Positions 10,718-18,803 of a stretch of DNA of 64,000 nucleotides are shown here, in pieces (within the stretch, counting starts at the first letter, position 1; each line of letters opens with the position of its first letter). The position numbers and the translations under genes are program-made. The stretch lies in the NCBI GenBank assembly GCA_024401695.1, contig JAKSKN010000001.1, forward strand, positions 248,001 to 312,000. Direction: 5' to 3'. This DNA is from Bacteroidales bacterium. Its GTDB lineage: Bacteria > Bacteroidota > Bacteroidia > Bacteroidales > UBA932. The notes under the pieces were generated by a model. The model did no database searches. It worked only from the letters and a program-made list of their open reading frames with translations, and had not been told where the DNA came from.

Positions 10718-10725
10718 TATATTTG
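10718..10725 (+). promoter_or_regulatory. -7 box upstream of the F420-ligase-like gene
   Basis: TATATTTG is a perfect TAnnTTTG element 20 bp before the ATG at 10746. The only nearby TTG is too close to be a standard -33 element, so only the -7 box is claimed. Confidence 0.4.
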
Positions 10726-10745
10726 TACGTTAATTAGTGTACGTT

Positions 10746-11948
10746 ATGAAACTTCACGAAAGAAGAGTAGGTACCGTCTCACGAGGTATCCGCTGCCCTA
10801 TCATTCGAGAGGGCGACAATCTGGCAGAAATTGTAACCGAGAATGTCCTTGCCGCAGCCGCTGAAGACGGCTTTGAACTGCGCGACAGAGACGTCATTTC
10901 CCTAACCGAATCCATCGTGGCACGCGCCCAGGGCAACTATGCCCCTGTAAGCGCCATTGCCAAGGATGTCCGCACCAAGACAGGCGGCGGCACAGTCGGT
11001 GTCATTTTCCCTATCCTTTCACGCAACCGTTTCGCCATCTGCCTCCGCGGCATAGCATCGGGCTGCAGGAAGGTGGTCCTTATGCTCAGCTATCCGTCAG
11101 ACGAAGTGGGCAACGCCCTCGTCTCCATGGACAAACTGGACGAAGCTGGGGTCAATCCTTATTCCGATGTCCTTTCACTCGAGCGCTACCGCGAGCTTTT
11201 CGGCTTTGGCGTGCACGAGTTCACGGGCGTTGATTACGTGGCATACTACTCCGACCTCATCAAGGAGTGCGGAGCTGATGTCGAGATCGTATTCGCCAAC
11301 AGGCCGAAGACCATACTCGACTATACCGATGTCGTAATCACCTGCGACATCCACACCCGCAAGCGCACCAAGCGCATTCTCCGCGACGCAGGCGCAAAGG
11401 TCGTCCTCGGCCTCGACGACATCCTCAACGCATCGGTCGACGGCAGCGGCTTCAATGAAGACTATGGCCTCCTGGGCTCCAACAAGGCTACCGAAGAGAC
11501 CGTGAAGCTCTTCCCTCACAAGTGCCAGGGCCTCGTCCTTGACATCCAGAAGCGCATCCTCGACGCCACCGGCAAGCACGTGGAGGTGATGATCTACGGC
11601 GACGGCGCCTTCAAGGACCCTCAGGGCAAGATCTGGGAGCTCGCCGACCCTGTCGTGTCTCCTGCATTTACCGACGGTCTCCACGGCACTCCTAACGAGC
11701 TCAAGCTCAAATACTTGGCGGACAACGACTTCTCCGGTCTCTCAGGCGAAGAGCTCCGCAACGCCATCGCCAACAGCATCAAGGCGAAGGACGCCAACCT
11801 GAAGGGGCAGATGGCTTCTGAAGGCACAACGCCGCGTCAGCTCACCGACCTCATCGGGTCCCTCTGCGACCTCACCTCAGGCTCCGGCGACAAGGGCACG
11901 CCTGTCGTCCTGATCCAAGGCTACTTCGACAACTACACAAGCGAATAA
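10746..11948 (+). CDS. F420-0:gamma-glutamyl ligase (CofE) family protein
   Basis: A 400-aa protein resembling the CofE/F420_ligase fold. The opening ISRGIRCPIIREGDNL-like stretch (here VSRGIRCPIIREGDNL), SIVARAQGN and the later HGTPNELKL segment fit that family. CofE adds glutamates to the F420 side chain with GTP. Most Bacteroidales are not known to make F420 and no other F420 gene is nearby, so the true substrate is probably different, perhaps another gamma-glutamylated cofactor. The ATG at 10746 is preferred over the GTG at 10737 because the latter lies only 11 bp from the -7 box. A hairpin terminator follows. Confidence 0.7.
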   Translation: MKLHERRVGTVSRGIRCPIIREGDNLAEIVTENVLAAAAEDGFELRDRDVISLTESIVARAQGNYAPVSAIAKDVRTKTGGGTVGVIFPILSRNRFAICLRGIASGCRKVVLMLSYPSDEVGNALVSMDKLDEAGVNPYSDVLSLERYRELFGFGVHEFTGVDYVAYYSDLIKECGADVEIVFANRPKTILDYTDVVITCDIHTRKRTKRILRDAGAKVVLGLDDILNASVDGSGFNEDYGLLGSNKATEETVKLFPHKCQGLVLDIQKRILDATGKHVEVMIYGDGAFKDPQGKIWELADPVVSPAFTDGLHGTPNELKLKYLADNDFSGLSGEELRNAIANSIKAKDANLKGQMASEGTTPRQLTDLIGSLCDLTSGSGDKGTPVVLIQGYFDNYTSE

Positions 11949-11954
11949 ATCAAC

Positions 11955-11990
11955 CAAAGGGCGCCCTACCACGGACGCCCTTTGATGTTA
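11955..11990 (+). terminator. Intrinsic terminator after the F420-ligase-like gene
   Basis: 9-bp perfect stem CAAAGGGCG/CGCCCTTTG with a 12-nt loop, starting 6 nt after the stop codon and followed by a T-rich stretch. Confidence 0.6.
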
Positions 11991-12013
11991 TAATCTGTTT
12001 TGAACTGATAACC

Positions 12014-13507
12014 ATGAGACGTACAATCGCAATCCTTGCGACGGCGCTGCTTTCCACGGCGGGCGCTTTCGCACAAACCTACTGCAATCCTCTTCCCATG
12101 CCGATAGGAGCTGGCGGCAATGCCGCCGGCGACGTGACCGTCTTGAAAGAGGCGGGCAAATACTATATGTACTGCACCGGAGGCGGTGCCTGGGTTTCCG
12201 AAGATATGGTGAACTGGGATTTCACCCCGGTGCAGGGCGTTCCCGTCGCTCCCGACATAGTCAAATATAATGGCAGGTTCTACCTTTCCGGCAACAATGA
12301 CAATCTTTTCGTTTCCGACAGCCCGACCGGACCGTTCGAGGACCTGGGTCCTTTCAAGAACACGGGGCCGGTAGAATACGGCTGGAACGGCGGTTTTGAC
12401 ACCAAGATATTCATCGATGACGACAACCAGCCATACCTGTTCTGGCCCGGACGCGGCATAAGCGGCATTTACGGAGTCAAACTCGATCCAACTGACCTTA
12501 CACGTTTCATGGACAAGCCGACACATCTCTTCGGCTTCAATCCGGAGCACAAATGGGAATGTTACGGCGAAATGAACGAATATCCGGGCGTCGCCTGGAT
12601 AGAAGGTCCGTGGATAATCAAGCGCAACGGCACATACTACCTTGAATATTCAGCATCAGGCACACAATGGAAGACATATGCTGAAGGCTATTATACGGCC
12701 AAAAGTCCCCTGGGACCGTATAAGTATGCCGGGAACAACCCTCTTCTCAGAAAAACCGAAGGCCTGGTCACAGGTACGGCACACGGCTCCATCGTCGAAG
12801 GTCCTGACGGCAATCTCTGGCAGTTCTATACCATCGTCCTCTCAAATCCTCCAGGAGGGCGCCGGATCGGTATGGACCGCGTCGAGTTTGACAGGAAGGG
12901 ACAAATGTCAGTGGTTGTGACCGACACCCCTCAACCGATACCGGGATCGCAACAGGAATGCAACGCCATTCCTGTGACAATCAATAAGATGCGGGCAATG
13001 AACGCGCTTTCCGCAGTATCATCGGAACAGCCAGGATTCCCTGCAGCATACGCTGTGGACAACTATAGCGGCACAGTTTGGATGCCAGCAGCCGATGATG
13101 CACAACCGACACTGACGATAGAACTCTCGCCTGCAACCCGCTTCGACGTCGTACAGCACTTCACCGTGAGCAGCATGCGCATAATGTTCGGAAGCGGGCA
13201 GGGACGGATGTTCTTCGGCAACCGAGGCTCACTGCCTGTCTACAAATACAAGCTTGAGGTATCCCAGGATGGTAAAAACTACACCGCCGTACTGGACCGG
13301 ACTGGCAATTCCGTCGCCCGCGACACCGTCTTCGACGAATTCGAGCCGGTCAACTGCCGATTCGTGCGTCTCACCGTCACGGACTGGCCACACGAGTCGC
13401 CTCTCGGCGTGATCGACTTCACCGTCTTCGGCTACCCTGACGGTTACGACGCTCCCGCCGTCGCCACCCCGACCTTCTCCAACCTTCCGCTCGACAACCA
13501 GAAATAA
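12014..13507 (+). CDS. Secreted family 43-like glycoside hydrolase with C-terminal discoidin-type domain
   Basis: Predicted arabinan/xylan-type exo-acting hydrolase (497 aa). A Sec signal peptide (cleavage near AFA-QT) precedes a five-bladed propeller. The likely catalytic acids are Asp40 in GDVTVLKEAGKYYMY, Asp129 in GGFDTKIFIDDD and Glu197 in WIEGPW, spaced as in GH43. From about residue 325 the sequence looks like an F5/8 type C (CBM32-like) carbohydrate-binding domain (SAVSSEQPGFPAAYAVDN, FVRLTVTDW). No lipobox is seen. It stands alone, without SusC/SusD neighbours. Substrate is not predictable; GH117-like or other GH-F propellers are alternatives. Confidence 0.8.
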   Translation: MRRTIAILATALLSTAGAFAQTYCNPLPMPIGAGGNAAGDVTVLKEAGKYYMYCTGGGAWVSEDMVNWDFTPVQGVPVAPDIVKYNGRFYLSGNNDNLFVSDSPTGPFEDLGPFKNTGPVEYGWNGGFDTKIFIDDDNQPYLFWPGRGISGIYGVKLDPTDLTRFMDKPTHLFGFNPEHKWECYGEMNEYPGVAWIEGPWIIKRNGTYYLEYSASGTQWKTYAEGYYTAKSPLGPYKYAGNNPLLRKTEGLVTGTAHGSIVEGPDGNLWQFYTIVLSNPPGGRRIGMDRVEFDRKGQMSVVVTDTPQPIPGSQQECNAIPVTINKMRAMNALSAVSSEQPGFPAAYAVDNYSGTVWMPAADDAQPTLTIELSPATRFDVVQHFTVSSMRIMFGSGQGRMFFGNRGSLPVYKYKLEVSQDGKNYTAVLDRTGNSVARDTVFDEFEPVNCRFVRLTVTDWPHESPLGVIDFTVFGYPDGYDAPAVATPTFSNLPLDNQK

Positions 13508-13594
13508 CGCGCCACGTTGCGGGCTCCGCCCGACAAACAGAATCAGTTCTCCGGCAACGTTCTGAGCAAATTATTGTATATCAAGTCATATGGC

Positions 13595-13629
13595 AAAATG
13601 ACCCCTTACAAAACCGATGGGGTCATTTT
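13595..13629 (+). repeat. REP-like hairpin, left side of the Y1 transposase gene
   Basis: Perfect 11-bp arms AAAATGACCCC and GGGGTCATTTT around a 13-nt loop ending in CCGAT, followed by T residues. The same hairpin with the same loop length lies on the other side of the transposase gene, in the same orientation. It could also terminate transcription of the GH43 gene, 88 bp upstream. Confidence 0.75.
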
Positions 13630-13769
13630 TCAGATATTGCTAATAATCAATCCTATACACAGAACATGATAGCGGTTCATCTGTTTTCAAAAAGCTAAAA
13701 CGGGTTGCTTTTGTAAAAAGTACTGGCGATATTTGTCTCGAAAACATTTGATTTCAGTAGGAGTAAGCT

Positions 13770-14633
13770 ATGAAGAGTAGGAAATCAAAATTCCGTGCCG
13801 GAATTCTCCAGCACACATACAAAATCACCAAAGATTTCGGAATTCTGTTTTACAGAATAGAAGACAGACTGATGATGTTCACCATTCAGTCTGTTATGGC
13901 ACGCAAGCACAACATCAGAGTCGTTGCCGCAAGTTATATGTTCACACATATGCACGAAGGGGCAGTTGCTGCTGATAAATCTCAGTTGGATGCATTTGAA
14001 AGAGATTGTATGAACATATATGTAAAGGCTTACAACAATGATGTCGGAAGGGAAGGCCGGCTATTCAAGACCCCGTACGGTTTTTCTTTAAAAGTATCCG
14101 ATAAAGAACGACGCCATTGCTGCCTATATATTTTGAACAACCACGTTGAAAAGAAATTGGTAAAATCCGCAATACACAGCAGATGGGATTTCCTGGCATA
14201 CTACCATAACCCTAATCCTTTTTCAGAGCCTCTTGTCAAAAGAAAAGCATCATATTATCTGAGGGAGGCCTGCTCAATTGTTGATCACGAATACGATGCC
14301 GGAAGGTATTTGAAATCCGCATTGCTGCGCGGTATGATGAGAAAAATCAACAAGGATACAGAGAAAGAGCAGCTGATTGATTACATCATCACCAAATATA
14401 TGTTCATCGATTTTGACTATTGTATCAATCTGTTCGGATCATTCGACGAATTGATTCTCGCCGCCGATTCCGTAACCGGTTATGATTATGACATAGACGA
14501 AAAATTCAATAGATATCCGGACACTCCCTATGCAGAAATGATACCTCTTGCAGAAAAAGATGGCCTTTTAGGGAAAGTCACATCAATTCCTTCTTTAGAA
14601 AACAGTTCTGAACAAGTTGCTGATAGCAAATGA
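13770..14633 (+). CDS. Y1/HUH transposase of the IS200-like/RAYT type
   Basis: A 287-aa protein with the hallmarks of single-strand HUH transposases. The HUH motif is F-T-H-M-H (His60, His62) at the end of a hydrophobic strand IRVVAASYMFTHMH. A catalytic-Tyr candidate, Tyr120, lies 60 residues later in CCLYILNNHVEKKLVKS, which parallels the YIHNNPV..GLV segment of REP-associated tyrosine transposases. The region HSRWDFLAYYHN matches the typical W-x-W-S-S block after it. A C-terminal extension of about 120 aa is longer than in IS200 TnpA. A clear AGGAG Shine-Dalgarno precedes the ATG. The gene is visibly more A/T-rich than its neighbours, suggesting transfer. Near-identical hairpins flank it, the arrangement expected of a RAYT/REP or IS200-type unit. 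The identification rests on motif reading; no accessory tnpB is present. Confidence 0.75.
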   Translation: MKSRKSKFRAGILQHTYKITKDFGILFYRIEDRLMMFTIQSVMARKHNIRVVAASYMFTHMHEGAVAADKSQLDAFERDCMNIYVKAYNNDVGREGRLFKTPYGFSLKVSDKERRHCCLYILNNHVEKKLVKSAIHSRWDFLAYYHNPNPFSEPLVKRKASYYLREACSIVDHEYDAGRYLKSALLRGMMRKINKDTEKEQLIDYIITKYMFIDFDYCINLFGSFDELILAADSVTGYDYDIDEKFNRYPDTPYAEMIPLAEKDGLLGKVTSIPSLENSSEQVADSK

Positions 14634-14636
14634 TTT

Positions 14637-14679
14637 AGATTAAATGACCCCACCGAAATCCGATGGGGTCATTTAATCT
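14637..14679 (+). repeat. REP-like hairpin, right side of the Y1 transposase gene
   Basis: Perfect 15-bp arms AGATTAAATGACCCC (14637-14651) and GGGGTCATTTAATCT (14665-14679) around a 13-nt loop that also ends in CCGAT. It starts 3 nt after the transposase stop codon and shares ATGACCCC-N13-GGGGTCAT with the left hairpin. Confidence 0.8.
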
Positions 14680-14750
14680 AATTACCAATAACTCACTTAA
14701 TTACGCAGAACGCTGTAAGTCAGTTAGTTCCGCATGACCAGCGTCACGCT

Positions 14751-15830
14751 CTATTTCACTTTATGGTCGCAGTACCAGCAGCGGAGAGTGCCGTTGTCGG
14801 CGAGGCGGAACTTGTGAGGAGCGTGCTCGTTGTTGCAGATGCACTTCGGATTGTTGCAGTGAAGAGTCTCGTCGTAGACCGCAGCGTCCTGCTGAGGCAT
14901 CTGGTGTGCAGGGTCGTCCTTCCATTCGAGCAGCTTGACGATAAGGGCCTCGCGGACGAACTTGCCATTCTCAACCTGGCGGAAATAAGCGGCGCGAGGA
15001 TCGTCATCGACTTCGGTAAGTATCTCATTGACACGAGGAAGCGGATGGAGAACCGCCATCTTCTTCTTGGCGAGAGCCATCTTGGCTGAATCAAGCACGA
15101 AGCAGTCCTTCACGCGGTCAAATTCATCCTCGTCGAGGAAACGCTCCTTCTGGACGCGGGTCATATACAGGATGTCGAGTTCAGGCATCACCTCCTCCAT
15201 CGTTGAGACCTCACGGTAAGGGAGTCCGCACTTGTCGCAGACATCGTGCTTGATATAATCAGGGAGCTTGAGCTCTTCCGGAGCGATCAGCACGATCTTG
15301 ACATCCTTATAGCGGGTGAGAGCCTTTATCAACGAATGGACGGTGCGTCCGAAACGGAGGTCTCCGCAGAATCCAATGGTGATGCCGTCAACCTTTCCGA
15401 GCTCACGGGTGATGGTGAGAAGGTCTGTCAGCGTCTGGGTAGGATGGCTGTGGCTGCCGTCACCGGCATTGATGATAGGGACACGTGACACTTCCGATGC
15501 ATAAAGCTGGGCGCCCTCGATGTAATGGCGCATAGCGATTATGTCTGAAAAGCACCCGACCACACGGACGGTGTCCTGCACAGTCTCGCCCTTGCTCACC
15601 GAAGTGTTGCGCGCGTCAGAGAATCCAAGTACGTTGCCGCCAAGCTCCATCATTGCAGAGGTGAAGCTCAGACGGGTTCTGGTGCTCGGCTCATAGAAAA
15701 GAGTCGCCAGTTTGTGGTGCGACATACTGCCCTGGTAGCGTTCGCGATGGGCGATGATGTCCTGAGCAAGGGAGATGATCTCGTCAGTTTCCTGCTTGGT
15801 GAGATCCATCGGGTCGATAAGATGCTTCAT
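14751..15830 (-). CDS. pyrB: Aspartate carbamoyltransferase fused to a PyrI-type zinc domain
   Basis: Condenses carbamoyl phosphate with aspartate in the second step of UMP synthesis. The catalytic part (about residues 1-310) shows the carbamoyl-phosphate loop YEPSTRTRLSF, the 80s-type loop SVSKGET and the aspartate-binding HPTQTLTDL. The protein runs to 359 aa. Its C-terminus holds four cysteines in a C-x4-C-x20-C-x2-C pattern (Cys325, Cys330, Cys351, Cys354; CNNPKC..CWYC), closely matching the zinc domain of the regulatory chain PyrI (C-x4-C-x23-C-x2-C). The nucleotide-binding allosteric domain of PyrI is missing, and no separate pyrI is seen. It is the last gene of the pyr operon, 13 bp after pyrE. 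Confidence 0.93.
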   Translation of the reverse strand: MKHLIDPMDLTKQETDEIISLAQDIIAHRERYQGSMSHHKLATLFYEPSTRTRLSFTSAMMELGGNVLGFSDARNTSVSKGETVQDTVRVVGCFSDIIAMRHYIEGAQLYASEVSRVPIINAGDGSHSHPTQTLTDLLTITRELGKVDGITIGFCGDLRFGRTVHSLIKALTRYKDVKIVLIAPEELKLPDYIKHDVCDKCGLPYREVSTMEEVMPELDILYMTRVQKERFLDEDEFDRVKDCFVLDSAKMALAKKKMAVLHPLPRVNEILTEVDDDPRAAYFRQVENGKFVREALIVKLLEWKDDPAHQMPQQDAAVYDETLHCNNPKCICNNEHAPHKFRLADNGTLRCWYCDHKVK

Positions 15831-15843
15831 AAGCTATTGTGAT

Positions 15844-16473
15844 TTATTTGATCCAACTTTCATCTGAAGGGTTGTCGCGGAATGCAAGTATCCTGTCTTT
15901 CCACTCCCCTGCAATGTATCCTTCCTCGGCCGCGACTTCAACGAGCGCGTCCAGGTTGCTCAAAGAATAATTGACGGTGTCCGCCGCGGCGATCCTTTCA
16001 AGGCCGCGCTTCATACCGTAAGTGAAGATGCTCACGATGCCAAGCACCTCGGCCCCCTCTTCGCGAAGCGCCTCTACGACCTCGATGGCACTGCCGCCGG
16101 TAGATATGAGGTCCTCGACGACGACGACCTTCGTGCCCTTCGGCATCCTGCCCTCGATGCGGTTGGTGCGCCCGTGGGTCTTGGCCTCGCCGCGGACATA
16201 GCCCATAGGCATATTCAGGATTGTCGCCGTGATGGCAGCGTGGGCGATACCGGCCGTGGATGTGCCCATAAGCATTTCGCAATCAGGGAAATGGCTGCGG
16301 ACCAGATCAGAGAGGCCCGCCTCGATCTTCTCACGTACGGACGGGGCTGACAGAGTCAGACGGTTGTCGCAGTAGATAGGGCTCTTGATACCGCTGGCCC
16401 AGGTGAACGGTTCTTCCGGCCTGAGGAAGACCGCGCCGATCGACAGCAATTCTTTAGCAATCAGTTTTTCCAT
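15844..16473 (-). CDS. pyrE: Orotate phosphoribosyltransferase
   Basis: Transfers phosphoribose from PRPP to orotate to give OMP. The PRPP-binding motif [14 protein letters not shown] is plain, and [12 protein letters not shown] near the N-terminus holds the orotate/PRPP-contacting residues. Length (209 aa) is normal. Its start overlaps the end of pyrF by 20 bp, consistent with translational coupling inside the eight-gene pyr operon. Confidence 0.96.
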   Translation of the reverse strand: MEKLIAKELLSIGAVFLRPEEPFTWASGIKSPIYCDNRLTLSAPSVREKIEAGLSDLVRSHFPDCEMLMGTSTAGIAHAAITATILNMPMGYVRGEAKTHGRTNRIEGRMPKGTKVVVVEDLISTGGSAIEVVEALREEGAEVLGIVSIFTYGMKRGLERIAAADTVNYSLSNLDALVEVAAEEGYIAGEWKDRILAFRDNPSDESWIK

Positions 16474-17164
16474 ATACGAATTCTTCTAAACATCTGTTAT
16501 ATGCTGCGACAGGATCTGCGGCAGCGGTGATAGGCCGGCCGACCACAATGAAGTCGGAGCCTATTTCGCGGGCACGGAGAGGAGTGGTGATGCGCACCTG
16601 GTCGTCGGCAGCAGCATCCGCAAAGCGTATGCCGGGAGTGACGGCAAGGAATCCGGCGCCGCAGGCTTCCTTTACCATTCCGGCCTCAAGCGGAGAGCAT
16701 ACCACGCCGTCCAGACCGGCTTCCGCGGCATTTGACGCATATTTCACTATGGTTTCGCCTATGCCTGCATTGATGAGCAGTTCACCGCGCATACGTTCTT
16801 CGGAAGTGGACGTAAGCTGAGTGACCGCGATGAGCAACGGACGGGTCCCGTCCGGGCGGGTCAGTCCTTCAAGGGCAGCCTTCATCATCTCGATGGTTCC
16901 GGCGGCGTGGACATTCGTCATATCGACGTCAAGACCGGACAGCACCTTCATCGCCTTCCTGACGGTATTCGGGATATCGTGAAGCTTGAGGTCCAGGAAA
17001 ATCTTGTGACCGCGTTTCTTGATCTCGCGGACAATCTCAGGGCCTTCGGCATAGAACAGTTCCATACCTATCTTGACAAACGGCTTCCTGCCCGTAAACT
17101 TGTCAAGGAACTCAAGCGTTGCTTCCTTGCTGCTGAAGTCGCAGGCTATAATGACATCTTTCAT
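16454..17164 (-). CDS. pyrF: Orotidine 5'-phosphate decarboxylase
   Basis: Decarboxylates OMP to UMP, the final step of the pathway. The catalytic Asp-Lys-x-x-Asp array is present as [13 protein letters not shown], and the phosphate-gripping loop is VVGRPI. Length (236 aa) and motif spacing fit the bacterial PyrF group I. It overlaps pyrD by 4 bp and pyrE by 20 bp. Confidence 0.96.
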   Translation of the reverse strand: MKDVIIACDFSSKEATLEFLDKFTGRKPFVKIGMELFYAEGPEIVREIKKRGHKIFLDLKLHDIPNTVRKAMKVLSGLDVDMTNVHAAGTIEMMKAALEGLTRPDGTRPLLIAVTQLTSTSEERMRGELLINAGIGETIVKYASNAAEAGLDGVVCSPLEAGMVKEACGAGFLAVTPGIRFADAAADDQVRITTPLRAREIGSDFIVVGRPITAAADPVAAYNRCLEEFVYGKTDC

Positions 17165-18072
17165 ACTATTCCGACAATATCAGTAATTTTTTCAATTCCA
17201 AGTTCTTCCATAACGGCCGGCAGTTCTGCCACGATCTCCGGGCAGGCCATAGGGTTGCGGAGGTTCTCCGCGCCGACCTGCACGGCAGCCGCACCGGCCA
17301 TCATCATCTCTATCACGTCGCGTGCGGATGCCACACCGCCGCAGCCCATAACAGGGATCCGGCACGCGTGAGCGACCTGATATACCATACGCAGCGCTAT
17401 CGGGAACACCGCCCTGCCGGAGAATCCCCCCATCTTGTTGGCAATCACCGGCTGGCGCTTCTTGATGTCAATGCGCATACCCAGGAAAGTGTTCACCAGT
17501 GTCAGTCCGTCCGCACCGGCGTCCTCGCAGGCGCGGGCAATCTCCACTATGTCCGTCACATTGGGACTGAGTTTCACAAAGACAGGCTTGCGGCAGACTG
17601 ATTTCACCGCGGCAGTCACCTCAGCCGCAGAAGCGGCGCAGGTGCCGAAGGCCATCCCGCCGTTGTGCACGTTCGGGCAGGACACATTTACCTCGACGAT
17701 GTCCACACCTTCGCAGGCATCAGCGGCAGCGCAGCATTTCACATATTCGTCCAGCGAGAATCCGCTGATGTTTGCAATGACCACCCCTCCATAGACCTTT
17801 CTCAATGCCGGGACCTTCTCACCCACCAGGACATCGATCCCCGGGTTCTGGAGGCCGACCGAATTGATCATCCCGCCGGGGCACTCGGCAATGCGGGGCG
17901 TCGGGTTGCCGAACCGCGCTTCGGCAGTCGTCCCCTTGAGGGAAATGCCGCCAAGCAGGTTCAGGTCAAATGTATCAGCGAGCTCCACGCCGAACCCGAA
18001 AGTGCCGCTGGCAGGCACGACAGGATTCGCAAAACGGACTCCGCAGAGATTGACAGAAAGATCCTTTACCAT
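17161..18072 (-). CDS. pyrD: Dihydroorotate dehydrogenase, class 1B catalytic subunit
   Basis: Oxidises dihydroorotate to orotate with FMN. The 303-aa protein carries the class 1 active-site cysteine in VNVSCPN and FMN phosphate-binding segments [11 protein letters not shown] and [11 protein letters not shown]. Pairing with pyrK directly upstream marks it as the NAD-linked 1B type. The ATG at 18072 is chosen: a strong AAGGAGG lies 8 nt upstream and the family N-terminus [10 protein letters not shown] follows. A start at 18147 would add non-homologous residues from pyrK. It overlaps pyrK by 7 bp. Confidence 0.95.
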   Translation of the reverse strand: MVKDLSVNLCGVRFANPVVPASGTFGFGVELADTFDLNLLGGISLKGTTAEARFGNPTPRIAECPGGMINSVGLQNPGIDVLVGEKVPALRKVYGGVVIANISGFSLDEYVKCCAAADACEGVDIVEVNVSCPNVHNGGMAFGTCAASAAEVTAAVKSVCRKPVFVKLSPNVTDIVEIARACEDAGADGLTLVNTFLGMRIDIKKRQPVIANKMGGFSGRAVFPIALRMVYQVAHACRIPVMGCGGVASARDVIEMMMAGAAAVQVGAENLRNPMACPEIVAELPAVMEELGIEKITDIVGIV

Positions 18073-18803
18073 ATGATGTCCTCCTTCTTGAATACCGGTC
18101 CATCCTTGCAGATGCGCCTTGTCCCCACCAGGGTCTTGCAGCTGCATCCATAGCAGAAGCCTGCGCCACAGCCCATCCTCTCCTCGAGGCTGGCCTCACC
18201 GCCGCCCTTCAGGACGCCGCATACCGCTTTCATCATAACCATAGGACCGCAGGTATAGAAATAATCGTACTCCGGATCCATCTTCGCGATTGCATCGGTG
18301 ACAAAACCCTTCACGCCCACCGATCCGTCCATCGTAGCCACTTCCACCTCATCGCAGAGCGCACGGAATTCATCAAGCAGCACGATCTCGTCCGCCTTGT
18401 TGAAGCCAAGCACGACCGAAACCTTCTTGCCCTGAGCCTTCAGCTCCCTGGCAAGGAGGTAAAGCGGCGCCGCTCCAAGCCCGCCGGCTGCAAGCAACGC
18501 GGCCCTGCCTGTCGCAGAAGGGTCGAAACCGTGGCCGAGTCCGGTCAGCAGCTCCAGCGTGGAACCCGGCTTCGCCACGGACAGGACCTTGGTTCCTTCT
18601 CCCACCACCTTGTAATACAGCTCTATCCAACCCGGACCGCAGTCGCAGACTGAAATGGGACGGCGGAGATAGAATCCGTCAATCGCTATGTCCACGAATT
18701 CGCCGGAAAAGACGAATCCCGGTTCCACGGCCTCCAGGCGCATCCTGTAGGTGTCGCGGGCGGCCAAGGTGTTGGCAGTGACTGTGAAAAGGCGTTTTTC
18801 CAT
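18066..18803 (-). CDS. pyrK: Dihydroorotate dehydrogenase electron-transfer subunit
   Basis: FAD/[2Fe-2S] protein that passes electrons from PyrD to NAD. The N-terminal half has the ferredoxin-reductase FAD fold (RRPISVCD), and the NAD-binding middle shows AAGGLGAAPLYLLA. The C-terminus carries the iron-sulfur cysteines in MGCGAGFCYGCSCKT and a further cysteine at RRICKDGPVF. Length (245 aa) is typical. It overlaps both carB (1 bp) and pyrD (7 bp). Confidence 0.94.
   Translation of the reverse strand: MEKRLFTVTANTLAARDTYRMRLEAVEPGFVFSGEFVDIAIDGFYLRRPISVCDCGPGWIELYYKVVGEGTKVLSVAKPGSTLELLTGLGHGFDPSATGRAALLAAGGLGAAPLYLLARELKAQGKKVSVVLGFNKADEIVLLDEFRALCDEVEVATMDGSVGVKGFVTDAIAKMDPEYDYFYTCGPMVMMKAVCGVLKGGGEASLEERMGCGAGFCYGCSCKTLVGTRRICKDGPVFKKEDIIW

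Noticed and set aside
14680-14750. Possible tRNA or attachment site next to the Y1 transposase
   Set aside because: No cloverleaf, no TTCGA-type T-loop and no direct repeat that matches the other flank beyond the hairpin.
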